Shown here piece after piece: positions 17,673 through 31,500 of a DNA stretch of 64,000 nt. Source of the stretch: Archivesica marissinica (lineage: Eukaryota; Mollusca; Bivalvia; Venerida; Vesicomyidae); assembly GCA_014843695.1 (NCBI GenBank), contig CM026398.1, forward strand, positions 19,065,543 to 19,129,542, in the 5' to 3' direction. The translations under genes were made by a program, and so were the position numbers. The notes beneath the pieces were generated by a model. That model was not told the DNA's origin. It made no database searches and saw nothing but the letters and a program-made list of their open reading frames with translations. Every line of letters begins with the position of its first letter. Position 1 is the first letter of the stretch.

Positions 17673-18026
17673 TTAGCCCTTTCCCTCATAGAAGCACCTC
17701 TTGACGCCATTACCAATATGACATACATTGACAATGTAGTAGCCAACCCAATGTTCATAATAAAGTCCAGAATCTCTATGTAGTCCCAGTAATATCTATG
17801 GAGGTGGGATAGATATGGCGACTACTTATCCACTGCATGATAGCAAAATGGCTGTCGTTTGTATGGAGATATAATAGTATATTAACCTAAATCTCTATGT
17901 AGTCCCCAGTAATATCTATGGAGGTGGGATAGATATGGCGACTACTTGCATGATAGCAAAATGGCTGTCGTTTGTATGGAGATATAATAGTATATTAACC
18001 TAAATCTCTATGAAGGAAAGGGTTAA
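17673..18026. mobile_element. Family G element (TTAA-type ends) with internal duplication
   Basis: Starts TTAGCCCTTTCCCTCATAG and ends GAAGGAAAGGGTTAA. An internal block (ATCTCTATGTAGTCCCCAGT to TAGTATATTAACCTAA) is present twice at about 17770 and 17890. The same element is at 59876-60432. Confidence 0.85.
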
Positions 18027-18043
18027 CACCCTCTTCGTCTCCG

Positions 18044-18397
18044 ATTTTGTGCAATTTATCCCCATCGTCCTACATTTTGTGCAATTTATCCCCACCATTC
18101 TACATTTTGTGCAATTTATCCCCACCATCCTACATTTTGTGCAATTTATCCCCACCGTCCTACATTTTGTGCAATTTATCCCCACCATCCTACATTTTGT
18201 GCAATTTATCCCCACCATTCTACATTTTGTGCAATTTATCCCCACCATCCTACATTTTGTGCAATTTATCCCCACCGTCCTACATTTTGTGCAATTTATC
18301 CCCACCATCCTACATTTTGTGCAATTTATCCCCACCATTCTACATTTTGTGCAATTTATCCCCACCATCCTACATTTTGTGCAATTTATCCCCACCT
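18044..18397. repeat. 30-bp minisatellite, 12 copies
   Basis: Units ATTTTGTGCAATTTATCCCC plus ACCATCCTAC with three alternating variants (CATC, CATT, CGTC). It starts 17 bp after the family G end and stops at the start of repeat K. The period of 10 codons produces open frames on both strands. Confidence 0.96.
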
Positions 18398-18622
18398 GCT
18401 ATGGCCAATGTCTGTGGCAATTGTTTGCAAAGTATAGATGCACGCAGCTTAAAGTTGTGTTTTATTTGAAGAACAATATAAAGACTCGGGATAGGCGTTA
18501 TATTCGGATAAATGTGTACAAAATTGTTTCAGATAGGGCCATTTTACTGATCGATGCGAAATCTGACATCCCACAGAGTAGAATCCCTGTACTTAAATAT
18601 ATATACTAGTACCCCCAAACGT
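18398..18622. repeat. Dispersed repeat K
   Basis: TGCTATGGCCAATGTCTGTG to GTGCCGAATCCCTGTGG is nearly identical to 51570-51808. It includes a 60-codon open segment in both copies (ending SRIPVLKYIY). The function is unknown; a transposon end is likely. Confidence 0.85.
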
Positions 18623-18680
18623 GCCGAATCCCTGTGGATTCTACTATTCACTTCAATACTTTCAATATCTTTATTCTCTA

Positions 18681-18925
18681 TTAACCCTTTCAACACCACA
18701 GACCTCTATATAGGCTTACAAAAAGTGTAGATCCAGATGAGCTGGCTCGTGACGAGCCGTCTCATCAGGATCTGCACTTTTTGCAAGTATGTAGTATTAC
18801 TAATTTTAGACAAAATTACCCATCTTGATAAATGAACTGGTCTGAATGTAATTTTCTTATTCATTTATTGGTCTAAGAATATCATGGACCAGTCCATGTC
18901 AGTTACTTGGTGTTGAAAGAGTTAA
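18681..18925. mobile_element. Family F MITE
   Basis: Begins TTAACCCTTTCAACACCA and ends GGTGTTGAAAGAGTTAA. Hairpin segment AGATGAGCTGGCTCGTGACG. It lies about 150 bp downstream of the PPP4R2 stop codon. Confidence 0.92.
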
Positions 18926-19075
18926 GAGTGACATGTATGATGCTAGACGGGTTTCAGATGAAACTAAATATATTTTCTAATTTCTACCCGATTAATGAAG
19001 AGCTAGCTGTTCTTATATTTTCCATTTTGTAAGTTTTTGAAGATTTTTCACCAACCATTTGAATCAACGAAATCA

Positions 19076-19581
19076 TTATTCCTGCTCCATGGGTTCACTT
19101 TCATCTAGTGATCCTGTATTCTCTTCTATTGCTGTCTCCTTATTTTCAAGTGCTGTCTCAGTTTCCATTACTTCTGTACCAGAATTGCTATCCTCCGTTT
19201 GTTCTTCAGCACTAATATGTACACTCTTTTCGGCTACCTGCAACTTTGTTTTTTCTCCCACTACTGTTTCCTCTATTACTACATCGTCTACTGATATTGT
19301 GCAGTCAATTTTGTCTGGAACTGTTGTATCTGTTAGAACACTTGTTTCTGGTGTGGGTTCTTCAATACTTACAATGTCTGAACTTTCTACATTTTGTAAG
19401 GTCTCTTGTGATTGGTCTGATTCTGCTGAATTATTCTGTGTAGCTGTTTCTGATTGGCTGTTGTGTGTGACTGGTTCACTGATTTCAGCTTGTAACATGA
19501 AACCAGACTCTGCTTCAGAACATTCTGAGCTAGCTTTTTCATCTGTAATATCTTCTTCTATTGAAGCTGTAGTCACTGTTG
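19076..19581 (-). CDS. PPP4R2: PPP4R2 exon 8 with stop codon
   Basis: Acceptor CATTTTAG, then [17 protein letters not shown] and an acidic Ser/Thr-rich stretch ending [14 protein letters not shown] at 19078-19076. The terminal EPMEQ motif is a family hallmark. The poly(A) signal could not be fixed. Confidence 0.95.
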
Positions 19582-22500
19582 CTAAAATGTGACAAATAAT
19601 AGCATTAAATTATAAATGTTGTTTTACAAAGAATACAGATATTTCATCTTCAAATTAAACGTGTTCTCTTGGTTATAAGTTTTCTCTTCTGAACTTTTCT
19701 CTCTCACAATTTTATGCATGTAGTTAGCAACAATTTTCTACTGCTTTGCAGAAGAATTAAGTAGAGGAAAATAAAATTATATTTTGTAGCTCAAGAAATC
19801 TGGTATAATAATAATAATATTTGTATCACCTTGTGTTTCATCTGTGTTTTCGCATGGTACAGGAGTTGCATCATTACCAGAGGGAACTGGTTCCCGAGAC
19901 TCCTCTACGACTGTTTCATGAGACTTATCCGAAGCTGGTTCTTGAACTCTAGATTCACCCTCTACACTGTCTACTCCCACAGTCTCGTCGTCACAATGAT
20001 CAAGCTTCAACTGATAGAAATAGGTATACATGGTCCTTTATTAGGCAGGTATTTATAAACATTGACCTTCATGTGGGACACGTTTTCAACATTGTCGGGC
20101 AACATGTTTTAACGCTTGCTGACAAGGGCTACAATTATTATTCTTTTTGTGGTCATTCATTTCACTTTCGACATTGTGTACATGTAGTGATGATGTAAAG
20201 GCTCATATTCAGTGCTCACAGAATATATTTTTAACAGACAGGCCCAGGGCGTGTCCCCTCTGAAAATGGACAGGCCCCAATTTAAAATGGACAAGCCCTG
20301 ATTAAAAGTGGACAGGCCCTGTTTAAAAGTGTACAGGACCATTCATTATATGCATGTTATATCAATATGGGCGACTTTCTAGTATACAGTCCTGGTCTGT
20401 GAACTTATATCATCTTCCTGATGAAAGTACTGAGTGGCACAAGCTTTGTGTGAGCTGGTGTGCCCTTAGTGGATCTAACCGGAACTGATCCATACCTGTA
20501 GTAAACACATTCCTGTCTGCCAGAATAGGAAATCGCTCACAGTAGATGCAAGAAAACCGTTAACGATAGAGGCAGTAACGAAATATACAATTAGCAGGAA
20601 TCTTGGGACAATTGGCAGTAATCTTGACATTATACTTAGGGTTAAATTTGATCATCAATTGAAGAGTATAATTACATTCTTTTCAGCTCTAGTTTACTGC
20701 CACCTGTTTTGTGGGATTACTGCCTCTAACCATACAAATCATCAAAATCAAAAGATATGCATCCAGAAGAGTGCATTCTGCGAATAGAATGGCGTACATA
20801 TTTGACAAGTATACATGATCAAGAATAGAATTATAATTCTGGTCGCAGTATATAGATTTTCGTAAATACAATGTAGAAACGTTGCAGCATGTACATGTCG
20901 GAGAGATATCACACAATTGTTTATATCTTCATGGTGAACAACGGGACATAACGTATTCAGCAAGGTATAGGATAATATTGGATCAGTATGACCTTGAAAA
21001 TCGACTGAAAACGGAAAATTAACACCCGAAAATTAACACAAACAAATGATCATGGTACCTAGCGAAACTCAGTCCATTTAGTCACGAATCGACATGGCGA
21101 TTTGTTTTCGCACGGTCGGAGCTAAATTGCTCCAGGCAAATAACCAATTCATCTTTGGTCCATTTTATTCCATTCAATTTATAGCAAAATTTCGGGACAA
21201 ATGAAAAACAACTAAACTTGCATGGCACGCTGCGGCTTCCATCAGTTGTGTACTGTAGGTCTATCACAAACACATGTCATCTTATAGTTGGGATCAGTTG
21301 TGCCAACAAGTGCATGAAATGAACATAACCAAGGGGATACCAGTATATCAACAATGCAGGTTTGTATGTGGCAGCCTCATTAAGCGGTTAACCAGTACTT
21401 GGGTGCACCAACCTACGTAAGAAACCAACATTTTCATATAAATGAGACACGGCCTGAGCGGGACTCGAACCCGTGACCATCAGTGATGATAAGTTACAGT
21501 GGTATACAAGTCAGCGACTTTAACAACTCGACCACGGAGGCAGACCTCTAAAAGAATTAAACTAGAGATTGTTTTTGAAAAAAACGTATGTCTCCCCAGT
21601 CACTGTTGGAGTAAGGAGTAATAAAAGCATGAACGTTAATATATATCAAGTTATTGCAATAAATACTTAAAATAGTCATATTTAGTATAATAAGTGCCAC
21701 GAGAGAACTTAAATGCCTTGCCTAAGGGCACAATCGTAACTCCGGACCGTTCGCACCTGAAGCGAACACTATCACAACTTTAATAAGTTTTGGAAATGAA
21801 GCATGCGCGAGAATCTACCGTAAATTCAACCGAATCGCGATTACAGTATGCACAACTAGACATCATACTGATGCTTCCTGCCAAGCTTGGTAAAAAAGCA
21901 AAAATGTGATTTAGAGATGAAGTGAGGACAGACAAGCTTTGTGCTATAAAACTGACCAAATGGCAGTAAATCAGCAAAATCAAACGGGGTAACAATATGC
22001 ACAACTAGACACAGCATACCGATGCTTCCTGCCAAGTTTGGTGAAAATCGCGGACAAGGTAAGTGTACAGAGAGACAGACAGATGACAATGGCAAAAATA
22101 TTATGTTACCCCACATTATGGGAGACATAATTCCTCCAGTGGACAAGATGAAAATGTAGGGAAGAGACTAGCCAAACTTGTATAATGTCATGTTTTCATG
22201 CAGGTTTCATAGCAAAGTTTTACCTTCTTCTCAGGTGGTCCATCCTCAACTGCATCAGTTAACTCCCTTGAATGTTTTTCTTTCCCAGTACTGCTATCTA
22301 CACTAACGTTTGATTGGCTGTTAGAATTATGCGAGCTTTCATTGTCCAATGATTTTTCAGATTGCTGTGATATAGCATTGTCATCTGTGGTTAGTTCCTG
22401 ATTTTGAGACTGTTCAGAGATTACATGTTCAGTGTCTATAGGTTCAGCATTTCCAGTTTCATTTTCAGATTCATTTGATAACAAAGCTGACAATGGTGTT

Positions 22501-25500
22501 CTGCTTTTCACAACACAATCCTTTACAACAAGTTGGTTTTCATTAGTTTCAGTTACAGTTGCTAATTTTGGTAATACTGAGTCAGTGTGTTCCCGAATTT
22601 CATCATCAGATTTCAATTCTTTCAGTTTTCCTAATTTAATTTCCTCTTTGCCACTTGAGCTAGAGTTGTTTGTGTCCTCTTCACAGGCAGAGGTGGAACT
22701 ATTTAGTTTCTCATCACCAGCAGAGTTTGAGCTATTGCCTTTCTCGTCAACAGCATTCCTTTTCTCTTCACCAGGTGAGCTTGGGTTATTCAGGCTATCT
22801 GTCGAGGTTGGTTCCGGCCATACCTTCGCCCCATTATTCCTTTTCCAGTCCCCAAGTGAACCAGGGCCGAATGGCTGACCATCTGTGATATCATTAACAT
22901 CAGACCTTTCCTCATTAAGACCGTTCAAATCTAAACCATTTACAAGGGCTCGAGACTCCGACACAATTTTCCTGTAAAAGTCAGAGAGGGTGGTTGTAAG
23001 TGCGCAATTAGACAGGCTGTTTGGAATAATTATTACCAAACACATTCAATTTGGTCATCAATAATAAAAAAAAAGCAATCAGTCAAAATTGCAATCAGTC
23101 AAAATTTCTGCAATATTTAGGGTTATAACATCTTGCATGATGTCTACAACATATAAATAACCATAATATATCTTCAAAGATGCGTTTTATACAGCAAATA
23201 AGTCTTTCCTCCTCGAAATTCTGTTTTTTTAATGCGTCTTATACTCCAATGCGGCCTATACATACACTATTACGGTATTTTAACCTGTTGTTGAATACTC
23301 CTGGGGCTATGTCTATCTACATGGAATGGTGTGTTTTATGCTTCCAAGATCAGTAAGCCTCCAGACCAGTTAGTTGTCCGCAATATTGCTCAAATAAGGT
23401 ATATTGTGTGTGGTCCAGAGGTGTATTGGAACTGAGAATTCGAGAATGTTTGTGTGTGTGTTTTACGTTTATTTATCGTCGCTACCTGGTTACCCATATG
23501 AGCGACGCCTCCTGAAGAGATTAGTCATTTTAAATTTTGGAGGATAGTGCAATGATACAGAAAGAGACCCATTACAGAGTCTCCTCTGGTTCTTTTACGT
23601 GCACGGTGTAAAGCACCAACACGAGACCTCGGTTTAACGTCCCATCTGAAAGACTGTTAATTTTATTAGGGTCAGACGGGGGATCGAACCTGAATGTTTT
23701 GTGTGTTTACATGGTTTTAGACCCACCCCCACGATGTCTCAACATGTATTCAAAGGGTTAATAATGAGTATATGTTAATCTAATGGAGCACAAGACTTGT
23801 ACATAGTCAAACATGTCATAAGCAGCCAGCCAAGGGACTCACAGAAAGTGGCTGCCTAGCACAGGTTGCTGCTTAATAGAGGTCAAATGTATAACAAAGT
23901 AACATATTGGGAATGGGAAAACTGGCTGATGATTTGGTCGATTTATTTTTTGCCGTGAACTTTGAATATGCCAAACTATGTCCATTGAGAATAGATTACC
24001 ATCAAATATACCTACCTTCCTGATGGGTCTACAGTACTCACAACCATTACATTCTGAAATATTAATGCTAAAACATTGAACAAAATACAAATTCCACCAA
24101 TACAGATGTAAGATTTAGTTTGTCGCATGCACATCTTATCCACACAAATTCATATGTTCTAAACTCATAATGATACAGTGAAACCTCCACTAATAGTGGA
24201 CTAATAGTCATTCAAAATTATCAAAATGGTGACCCTGGTGTAAAATGAGTCAGGTGAGCGATATAGGTCAATCTTGTATTCTTATGCATTTCCCATTTAG
24301 AATCTCTTTTTGGCGTCATTACTGCATACATTGGCACATGTAGTGAAACAACCAGAAACATGGATCTGTAGTTTCAGTTTCGATCCCCTGTCTGACACTG
24401 ACCAAATTAACAGTCTTTCAGATGGGACGTTAAACCAAGGTCATGTGTCGGTGCTTTACACCGTGCACATAAAAGAACCAGAGGAGACCCTGGAATGGGT
24501 CTCTCTCTGGTAATCCAGGGATCGCAGGTTCGATCCCCCGCCTGGCCCTAATAAAATTAACCATTTTTCAGATGGGACGTTAATCCGAGGTCTTGTGTCA
24601 GTGCTTTACATTGTGCACGTAAAAGAACCAGAGGAGACTCTGGAATGGGTCTGTATCATTGCACTATCCTCCAAAAATCTAAAATGACTAATCTCTTCAG
24701 GAGGCGTCGCTCATATGGGCAACCGGTAGCGACGATAAGTAAACGTAAAACACCCACTATGAAAAGTGGAAAGAAAAACTGGATATAATTGATCTACCTT
24801 CTCAATACCCCTGAGGAATTTATCACACTGTGTGTAATGTTTCTTTGGTTGCGTGACAAGCTCACATATTCTTTGAACTGTAAATGGTGCGCTGAAATCA
24901 GATAAGCATTTAAAGTACTCTACGAGTTGTCAGGTATGATGGGGCTGCTATAGGTTCATGGATCTCATTGGCCAACAGTACAACAGGCCACTAGCGGCTT
25001 CAAAATTCAGTAGCTATTATGTCTTTATAGGTTGTGTGGGATATATGGCAGGGTCACAAGCCTCTACAGATCCTAATACATTTACAATGCGCTCAAGTGG
25101 GCAGACCGTTATAACCAGGGCTTCGAAAATTACCAGTTTGTCGGTTTTCAACCGATTTTTATCATTTCAGACCGATTCTAACAGTCAAAATACCTTTATA
25201 AATCGGTCCAAAATATTGTTGAAAAAGTCAAGAAATCGGTCTATAACGAACCTAATTTGGTAAGTATAATCCGTTGACACATTTCACACGTTTCCAATTT
25301 ACGATCGAACTGGATAATTGCCACCTGAGGTCCCATGTCTCCATGGTGATCAGGCGATCAATGCATGTCATGTCAATTACATGAAATTAGTGCGGTAATC
25401 GTTTGATGTTTACAGCAAAACTACCGACATTTGTTAGTTTCTTTGAAGTGGACTGAATGATTGACAGTCGATTATTTTAGAATTTTATAAAGAATTTGTT

Positions 25501-28500
25501 TTTAAAATGTTTGCATTAAATTAAAGAAGTGTGCTAGGATTAATTTGCAATTAAATAATAATTAATATTTTAAATAGAAATCCGAAAATCCGTTATGACT
25601 CGGAATGTACTCGGAATGTACTCAAAATATACGACGGGTATATAATGTTTAGTATTTTTATTGTACAGCGCCCTTCAATTCAATATTGAAATGGCACAAC
25701 GCAGTATATCTGTGATGTTTAAAGAGTCAAATGACATATTTTCTCAAACACAGCAAAGCATGCCAAACTTGTTGAGAAATAAACAGGCTTAAAACCCGAA
25801 CAAACAAACAAACAAACAACTACACTACATGTAAGTCTATGGCAAACTACATTTTGGGGAAATACTTTTGACCTTTTTCGGTACCTTTTCAAAATTCAAA
25901 TTTTGGGGCTAATGAACGCAGCGTTCCCGTCGCTAGCCCTGTGCACATCTGTTTGTACACACAATGTGTACACCAGTGTGTCGGATGCGTTCCGTCTGTC
26001 ATTTACAACTCATCAGCGTCCACTATGGTTTGCCGACGTAACCGACAAACAGTGCAGACCCTGATCAGATACCACATTTTCAGAGGCAGTTGATATAATA
26101 TAGTTTGACGGGACCGAGTTCGATTTGGGCCGAGTTCACCCGCTTCCACCGGTGATACAGGTGACTAGATAAAATTTACCTCTATCAAAATGTCCTACCA
26201 TTCATTTATTTTTAAATGCCGTACACTTAAAACTATTATTAGACAAAAGGAAAATTTACCAGACCTATAGTAACGGGTAAAGTACAGTTTGTCCTGAACA
26301 TACATGCGATTTTTAAATATAATTGACTGGTGACAGCATGGAAATAAAGCAAAAAAGCAAATTGGGTTTACTTACTTACGATTTTATGGGGTGGGGGGTG
26401 CAAAAATATTGGCAGGACATGATGGGGGGGGGTACTGACTCGATTTCGGCCCGGACCGATTTGGTTTTGAAAATTTTCGAAGCCCTGGTTATAACCTTGA
26501 AACAACAATGGATAATATTTCCATATTACAGCTTGATAAAAAATAGTATGCCTGTACATGTACAAGCTTCACCATGTATCCAACCTGATACAATAATTTT
26601 CAGTTATTGTACAAAGTTCATACAAAGGAAATAAGTGTGGAAGTCGTGAAAGCGCAGCAGTAGCACGTTTGCTTCAGGTGCTAAAGGCCCGGAGCTTGCA
26701 CCCAGTTGTAGCTGTTACAATTGTGCCCTTAGGCAAAGCATTTAAATAAATTCCACGTTGTCTCTCCCTCGTGGCGATGGATACCATCAGGAATACGGTC
26801 CCGGGAGTGATTAATATAAGTTGTAAGAACTTGTTTCGCAATCTAGCTAAATTAAGTATAAACTAAAGGGAGATAAAAAATGATTTTATTGTATATCTAT
26901 GTCTCACAGTTAATGCAGGTCGATGCATAGGGTTGCACATGGTTTGCATGCATGCATCACAGTTGTAACATTTAGGTATGAGGGCTCATTTTAGAGGGCG
27001 ATTTAGGTGAAATAGTCACCACAGGGACCCTACCCTGACTTCACCCACTGGCGACCAACATTCTTATTTAAGGCCAGACTTATGCAAACTAGCAGTGTCA
27101 TAAACAATAGTATCCTCTAATTCCTAGTTTGCAGATGTTCAAATTATCTTTACATAAGGAATGAATCGTGAGTTAATAGTTTCCACTGGGGTATGAACTA
27201 CATTGAGTGTGATTAAAGTATGTGGAGGCATCCACTGTAACATTAAACACACCCAATGTAGTTCATACCCCAATGGAAACTATTCATTTTGCGACTTGTC
27301 TTGTGGCGGGGATCTGATAACTAGATCATCGTTGGAACTGTAAACTGTAATACACGCCTTTTCTCGCGACGAACGCTGCCTAACACTGCGAATGCGCATG
27401 CCCTCTGCTTATCATTAGTTGGAAACCATTATACGAAATTGTATACATTCAGGACATATACAAAAATGCACGTTCATCGAAGGAAATGCAATAGCGATGT
27501 AAATATTTGTTATTAATTTGCAAGGACCGAACCACTATTATTATATTTTTGTGTGATAGAAAGAAAGAAATACACATCATCAATGAAAGATACAGAGGTG
27601 AGATTACCCATTAAATTTCTGTAACGCATCAATAATACGCTGTCTCATCTCGGTAAATCTGGTGCCCTCTACATTCGGGAACGGTGCTTGCTCGCATGGA
27701 TCATCTTTGTTGAACTGTTCCATCACCTGCTCCAGCTTCTGCACAAACAACAACTTCAACTGAGTCCATGGAAAACTGAAATACAAACGCAATCTTAATT
27801 AACACCTGCATGTACACAGAAGCTATGTCAGCTAGATTGATTTAAAGACGTAATTCAAAATCAACCAGACACTAAAAATGAACCTCTAGTTATCTATCAA
27901 TACAGTGTTTTATCACTGCGAGGGGATGGGGCTGGGTTGCCCAAGTAAGGGAAAATTGTGTCGTAAATGAGCAAAGGGTGGGAAACGAGGGATGATATTA
28001 GTGTTCCTGTTATTATTATTACTCAATTTAACATGGGTTGTGAGGTTCTGGTCTCCGTATAGGCAGAACATGGGTTGTGAGGTTCTGGTCTCCGTATAGG
28101 CGGAACATGGGGTGTGAGGTTCTGGTCTCCGTATAGGCGGAACATGGGTTGTGAGGTTCTGGTCTCCGTATAGGCAGAACATGGGTTGTGATGTTCTGGT
28201 CTCCGTATAGGCGGAACATGGGTTGTGAGGTTCTGGTCTCCGTATAGGCGGAACATGGGTTGTGAGGTTCTGGTCTCCGTATAGGCAGAACATGGGTTGT
28301 GAGGTTCTGGTCTCCGTATAGGCGGAACATGGGTTGTGAGGTTCTGGTCTCTGTATAGGCGGAACATGGGTTGTGAGGTTCTGGTCTCCGTATAGGCGGA
28401 ACATGGGTTGTGAGGTTCTGGTCTCCGTATAGGCAGAACATGGGTTGTGATGTTCTGGTCTCCGTATAGGCGGAACATGGGTTGTGAGGTTCTGGTCTCC

Positions 28501-31500
28501 GTATAGGCGGAACATGGGTTGTGAGGTTCTGGTCTCCGTATAGGCGGAACATGGGTTGTGAGGTTCTGGTCTCCGTATAGGCGGAACATGGGTTGTGAGG
28601 TTCTGGTCTCCGTATAGGCAGAACATGGGTTGTGAGGTTCTGGTCTCCGTATAGGCGGAACATGGGTTGTGAGGTTCTGGTCTCTGTATAGGCGGAACAT
28701 GGGTTGTGAGGTTCTGGTCTCCGTATAGGCAGAACATGGGTTGTGAGGTTCTGGTCTCTGTATAGGCGGAACATGGGTTGTGAGGTTCTGGTCTCTGTAT
28801 AGGCGGAACATGGGTTGTGAGGTTCTGGTCTCCGTATAGGCGGAACATGGGTTGTGAGGTTCTGGTCTCCGTATAGGCGGAACATGGGTTGTGAGGTTCT
28901 GGTCTCTGTATAGGCGGAACATGGGTTGTGAGGTTCTGGTCTCCGTATAGGCGGAACATGGGTTGTGAGGTTCTGGTCTCTGTATAGGCGGAACATGGGT
29001 TGTGAGGTTCTGGTCTCTGTATAGGCGGAACAGGGTTGTGAGGTTCTGGTCTCCGTATAGGCGGAACATGGGTTGTGAGGTTCTGGTCTCTGTATAGGCG
29101 GAACATGGGTTGTGAGGTTCTGGTCTCCGTATAGGCGGAACATGGGTTGTGAGGTTCTGGTCTCCGTATAGGCGGAACATGGGTTGTGAGGTTCTGGTCT
29201 CCGTATAGGCGGAACATGGGTTGTGAGTTCTGGTCTCTGTATAGGCGGAACATGGGTTGTGAGGTTCTGGTCTCCGTATAGGCGGAACATGGGTTGTGAG
29301 GTTCTGGTCTCTGTATAGGCGGAACATGGGTTGTGAGGTTCTGGTCTCCGTATAGGCTCGTATAGGCGGAACATGGGTTGTGAGGTTCTGGTCTCTGTAT
29401 AGGCGGAACATGGGTTGTGAGGTTCTGGTCTCCGTATAGGCGGAACATGGGTTGTGAGGTTCTGGTCTCCGTATAGGCGGAACATGGGTTGTGAGGTTCT
29501 GGTCTCTGTATAGGCGGAACATGGGTTGTGAGGTTCTGGTCTCTGTATAGGCGGAACATGGGTTGTGAGGTTCTGGTCTCTGTATAGGCGGAACATGGGT
29601 TGTGAGGTTCTGGTCTCCGTATAGGCGGAACATGGGTTGTGAGGTTCTGGTCTCCGTATAGGCAGAACATGGGTTGTGATGTTCTGGTCTCCGTATAGGC
29701 GGAACATGGGTTGTGAGGTTCTGGTCTCCGTATAGGCGGAACATGGGTTGTGAGGTTCTGGTCTCTGTATAGGCGGAACATGGGTTGTGAGGTTCTGGTC
29801 TCCGTATAGGCGGAACATGGGTTGTGAGGTTCTGGTCTCTGTATAGGCGGAACATGGGTTGTGAGGTTCTGGTCTCCGTATAGGCGGAACATGGGTTGTG
29901 AGGTTCTGGTCTCCGTATAGGCGGAACATGGGTTGTGAGGTTCTGGTCTCTGTATAGGCGGAACATGGGTTGTGAGGTTCTGGTCTCTGTATAGGCGGAA
30001 CATGGGTTGTGAGGTTCTGGTCTCTGTATAGGCGGAACATGGGTTGTGAGGTTCTGGTCTCCGTATAGGCGGAACATGGGGTGTGAGGTTCTGGTCTCTG
30101 TATAGGCGGAACATGGGTTGTGAGGTTCTGGTCTCCGTATAGGCGGAACATGGGTTGTGAGGTTCTGGTCTCCGTATAGACAGAACATGGGTTGTGAGTT
30201 CTGGTCTCCGTATAGGCGGAATATGGGTTGTGAGGTTCTGGTCTCCGTATAGGCGGAACATGGGTTGTGAGGTTCTGGTCTCCGTATAGGCAGAACATGG
30301 GTTGTGAGGTTCTGGTCTCCGTATAGGCGGAACATGGGTTGTGAGGTTCTGGTCTCTGTATAGGCGGAACATGGGTTGTGAGGTTCTGGTCTCCGTATAG
30401 GCGGAACATGGGTTGTGAGGTTCTGGTCTCCGTATAGGCGGAACATGGGTTGTGAGGTTCTGGTCTCCGTATAGGCGGAACATGGGTTGTGAGGTTCTGG
30501 TCTCTGTATAGGCGGAACATGGGTTGTGAGGTTCTGGTCTCCGTATAGGCGGAACATGGGTTGTGAGGTTCTGGTCTCCGTATAGGCAACATGGGTTGTG
30601 AGGTTCTGGTCTCTGTATAGGCGGAACATGGGTTGTGAGGTTCTGGTCTCCGTATAGGCGGAACATGGGTTGTGAGGTTCTGGTCTCTGTATAGGCGGAA
30701 CATGGGTTGTGAGGTTCTGGTCTCTGTATAGGCGGAACATGGGTTGTGATGTTCTGGTCTCCGTATAGGCGGAACATGGGTTGTGAGGTTCTGGTCTCTG
30801 TATAGGCGGAACATGGGTTGTGAGGTTCTGGTCTCTGTATAGGCGGAACATGGGTTGTGAGGTTCTGGTCTCCGTATAGGCGGAACATGGGTTGTGAGGT
30901 TCTGGTCTCCGTATAGGCGGAACATGGGTTGTGAGGTTCTGGTCTCCGTATAGGCGGAACATGGGTTGTGAGGTTCTGGTCTCCGTATAGGCGGAACATG
31001 GGTTGTGAGGTTCTGGTCTCCGTATAGGCGGAACATGGGTTGTGAGGTTCTGGTCTCCGTATAGGCGGAACATGGGTTGTGAGGTTCTGGTCTCCGTATA
31101 GGCGGAACATGGGTTGTGAGGTTCTGGTCTCCGTATAGGCGGAACATGGGTTGTGAGGTTCTGGTCTCCGTATAGGCGGAACATGGGTTGTGAGGTTCTG
31201 GTCTCCGTATAGGCGGAACATGGGTTGTGAGGTTCTGGTCTCTGTATAGGCGGAACATGGGTTGTGAGGTTCTGGTCTCCGTATAGGCGGAACATGGGTT
31301 GTGAGGTTCTGGTCTCCGTATAGGCGGAACATGGGTTGTGAGGTTCTGGTCTCTGTATAGGCAGAACATGGGTTGAGGTTCTGGTCTCCGTATAGGCAGA
31401 ACATGGGTTGTGAGGTTCTGGTCTCTGTATAGGCGGAACATGGGTTGTGAGGTTCTGGTCTCTGTATAGGCGGAACATGGGTTGTGAGGTTCTGGTCTCC

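Larger units (their letters stand above)
20011..22223. other. PPP4R2 intron 6 contents
   Basis: Includes a small 24-bp repeat (about 20232-20342, ATGGACAGGCCCCAATTTAA type, 4 copies), SINE-A and SINE-D fragments and an interspersed repeat at 21830-22140. 20343-21360 shows nothing recognisable. Confidence 0.6.

Noticed and set aside
18000..18609. ORFs over the 30-bp array (FVQFIPT and GINCTKCRM repeats)
   Set aside because: Both strands are open because the period is ten codons; it is a minisatellite between a MITE and repeat K.
19059..19592. Plus-strand 177-codon ORF
   Set aside because: It is antisense to PPP4R2 exon 8, whose splice sites and family motif settle the strand.
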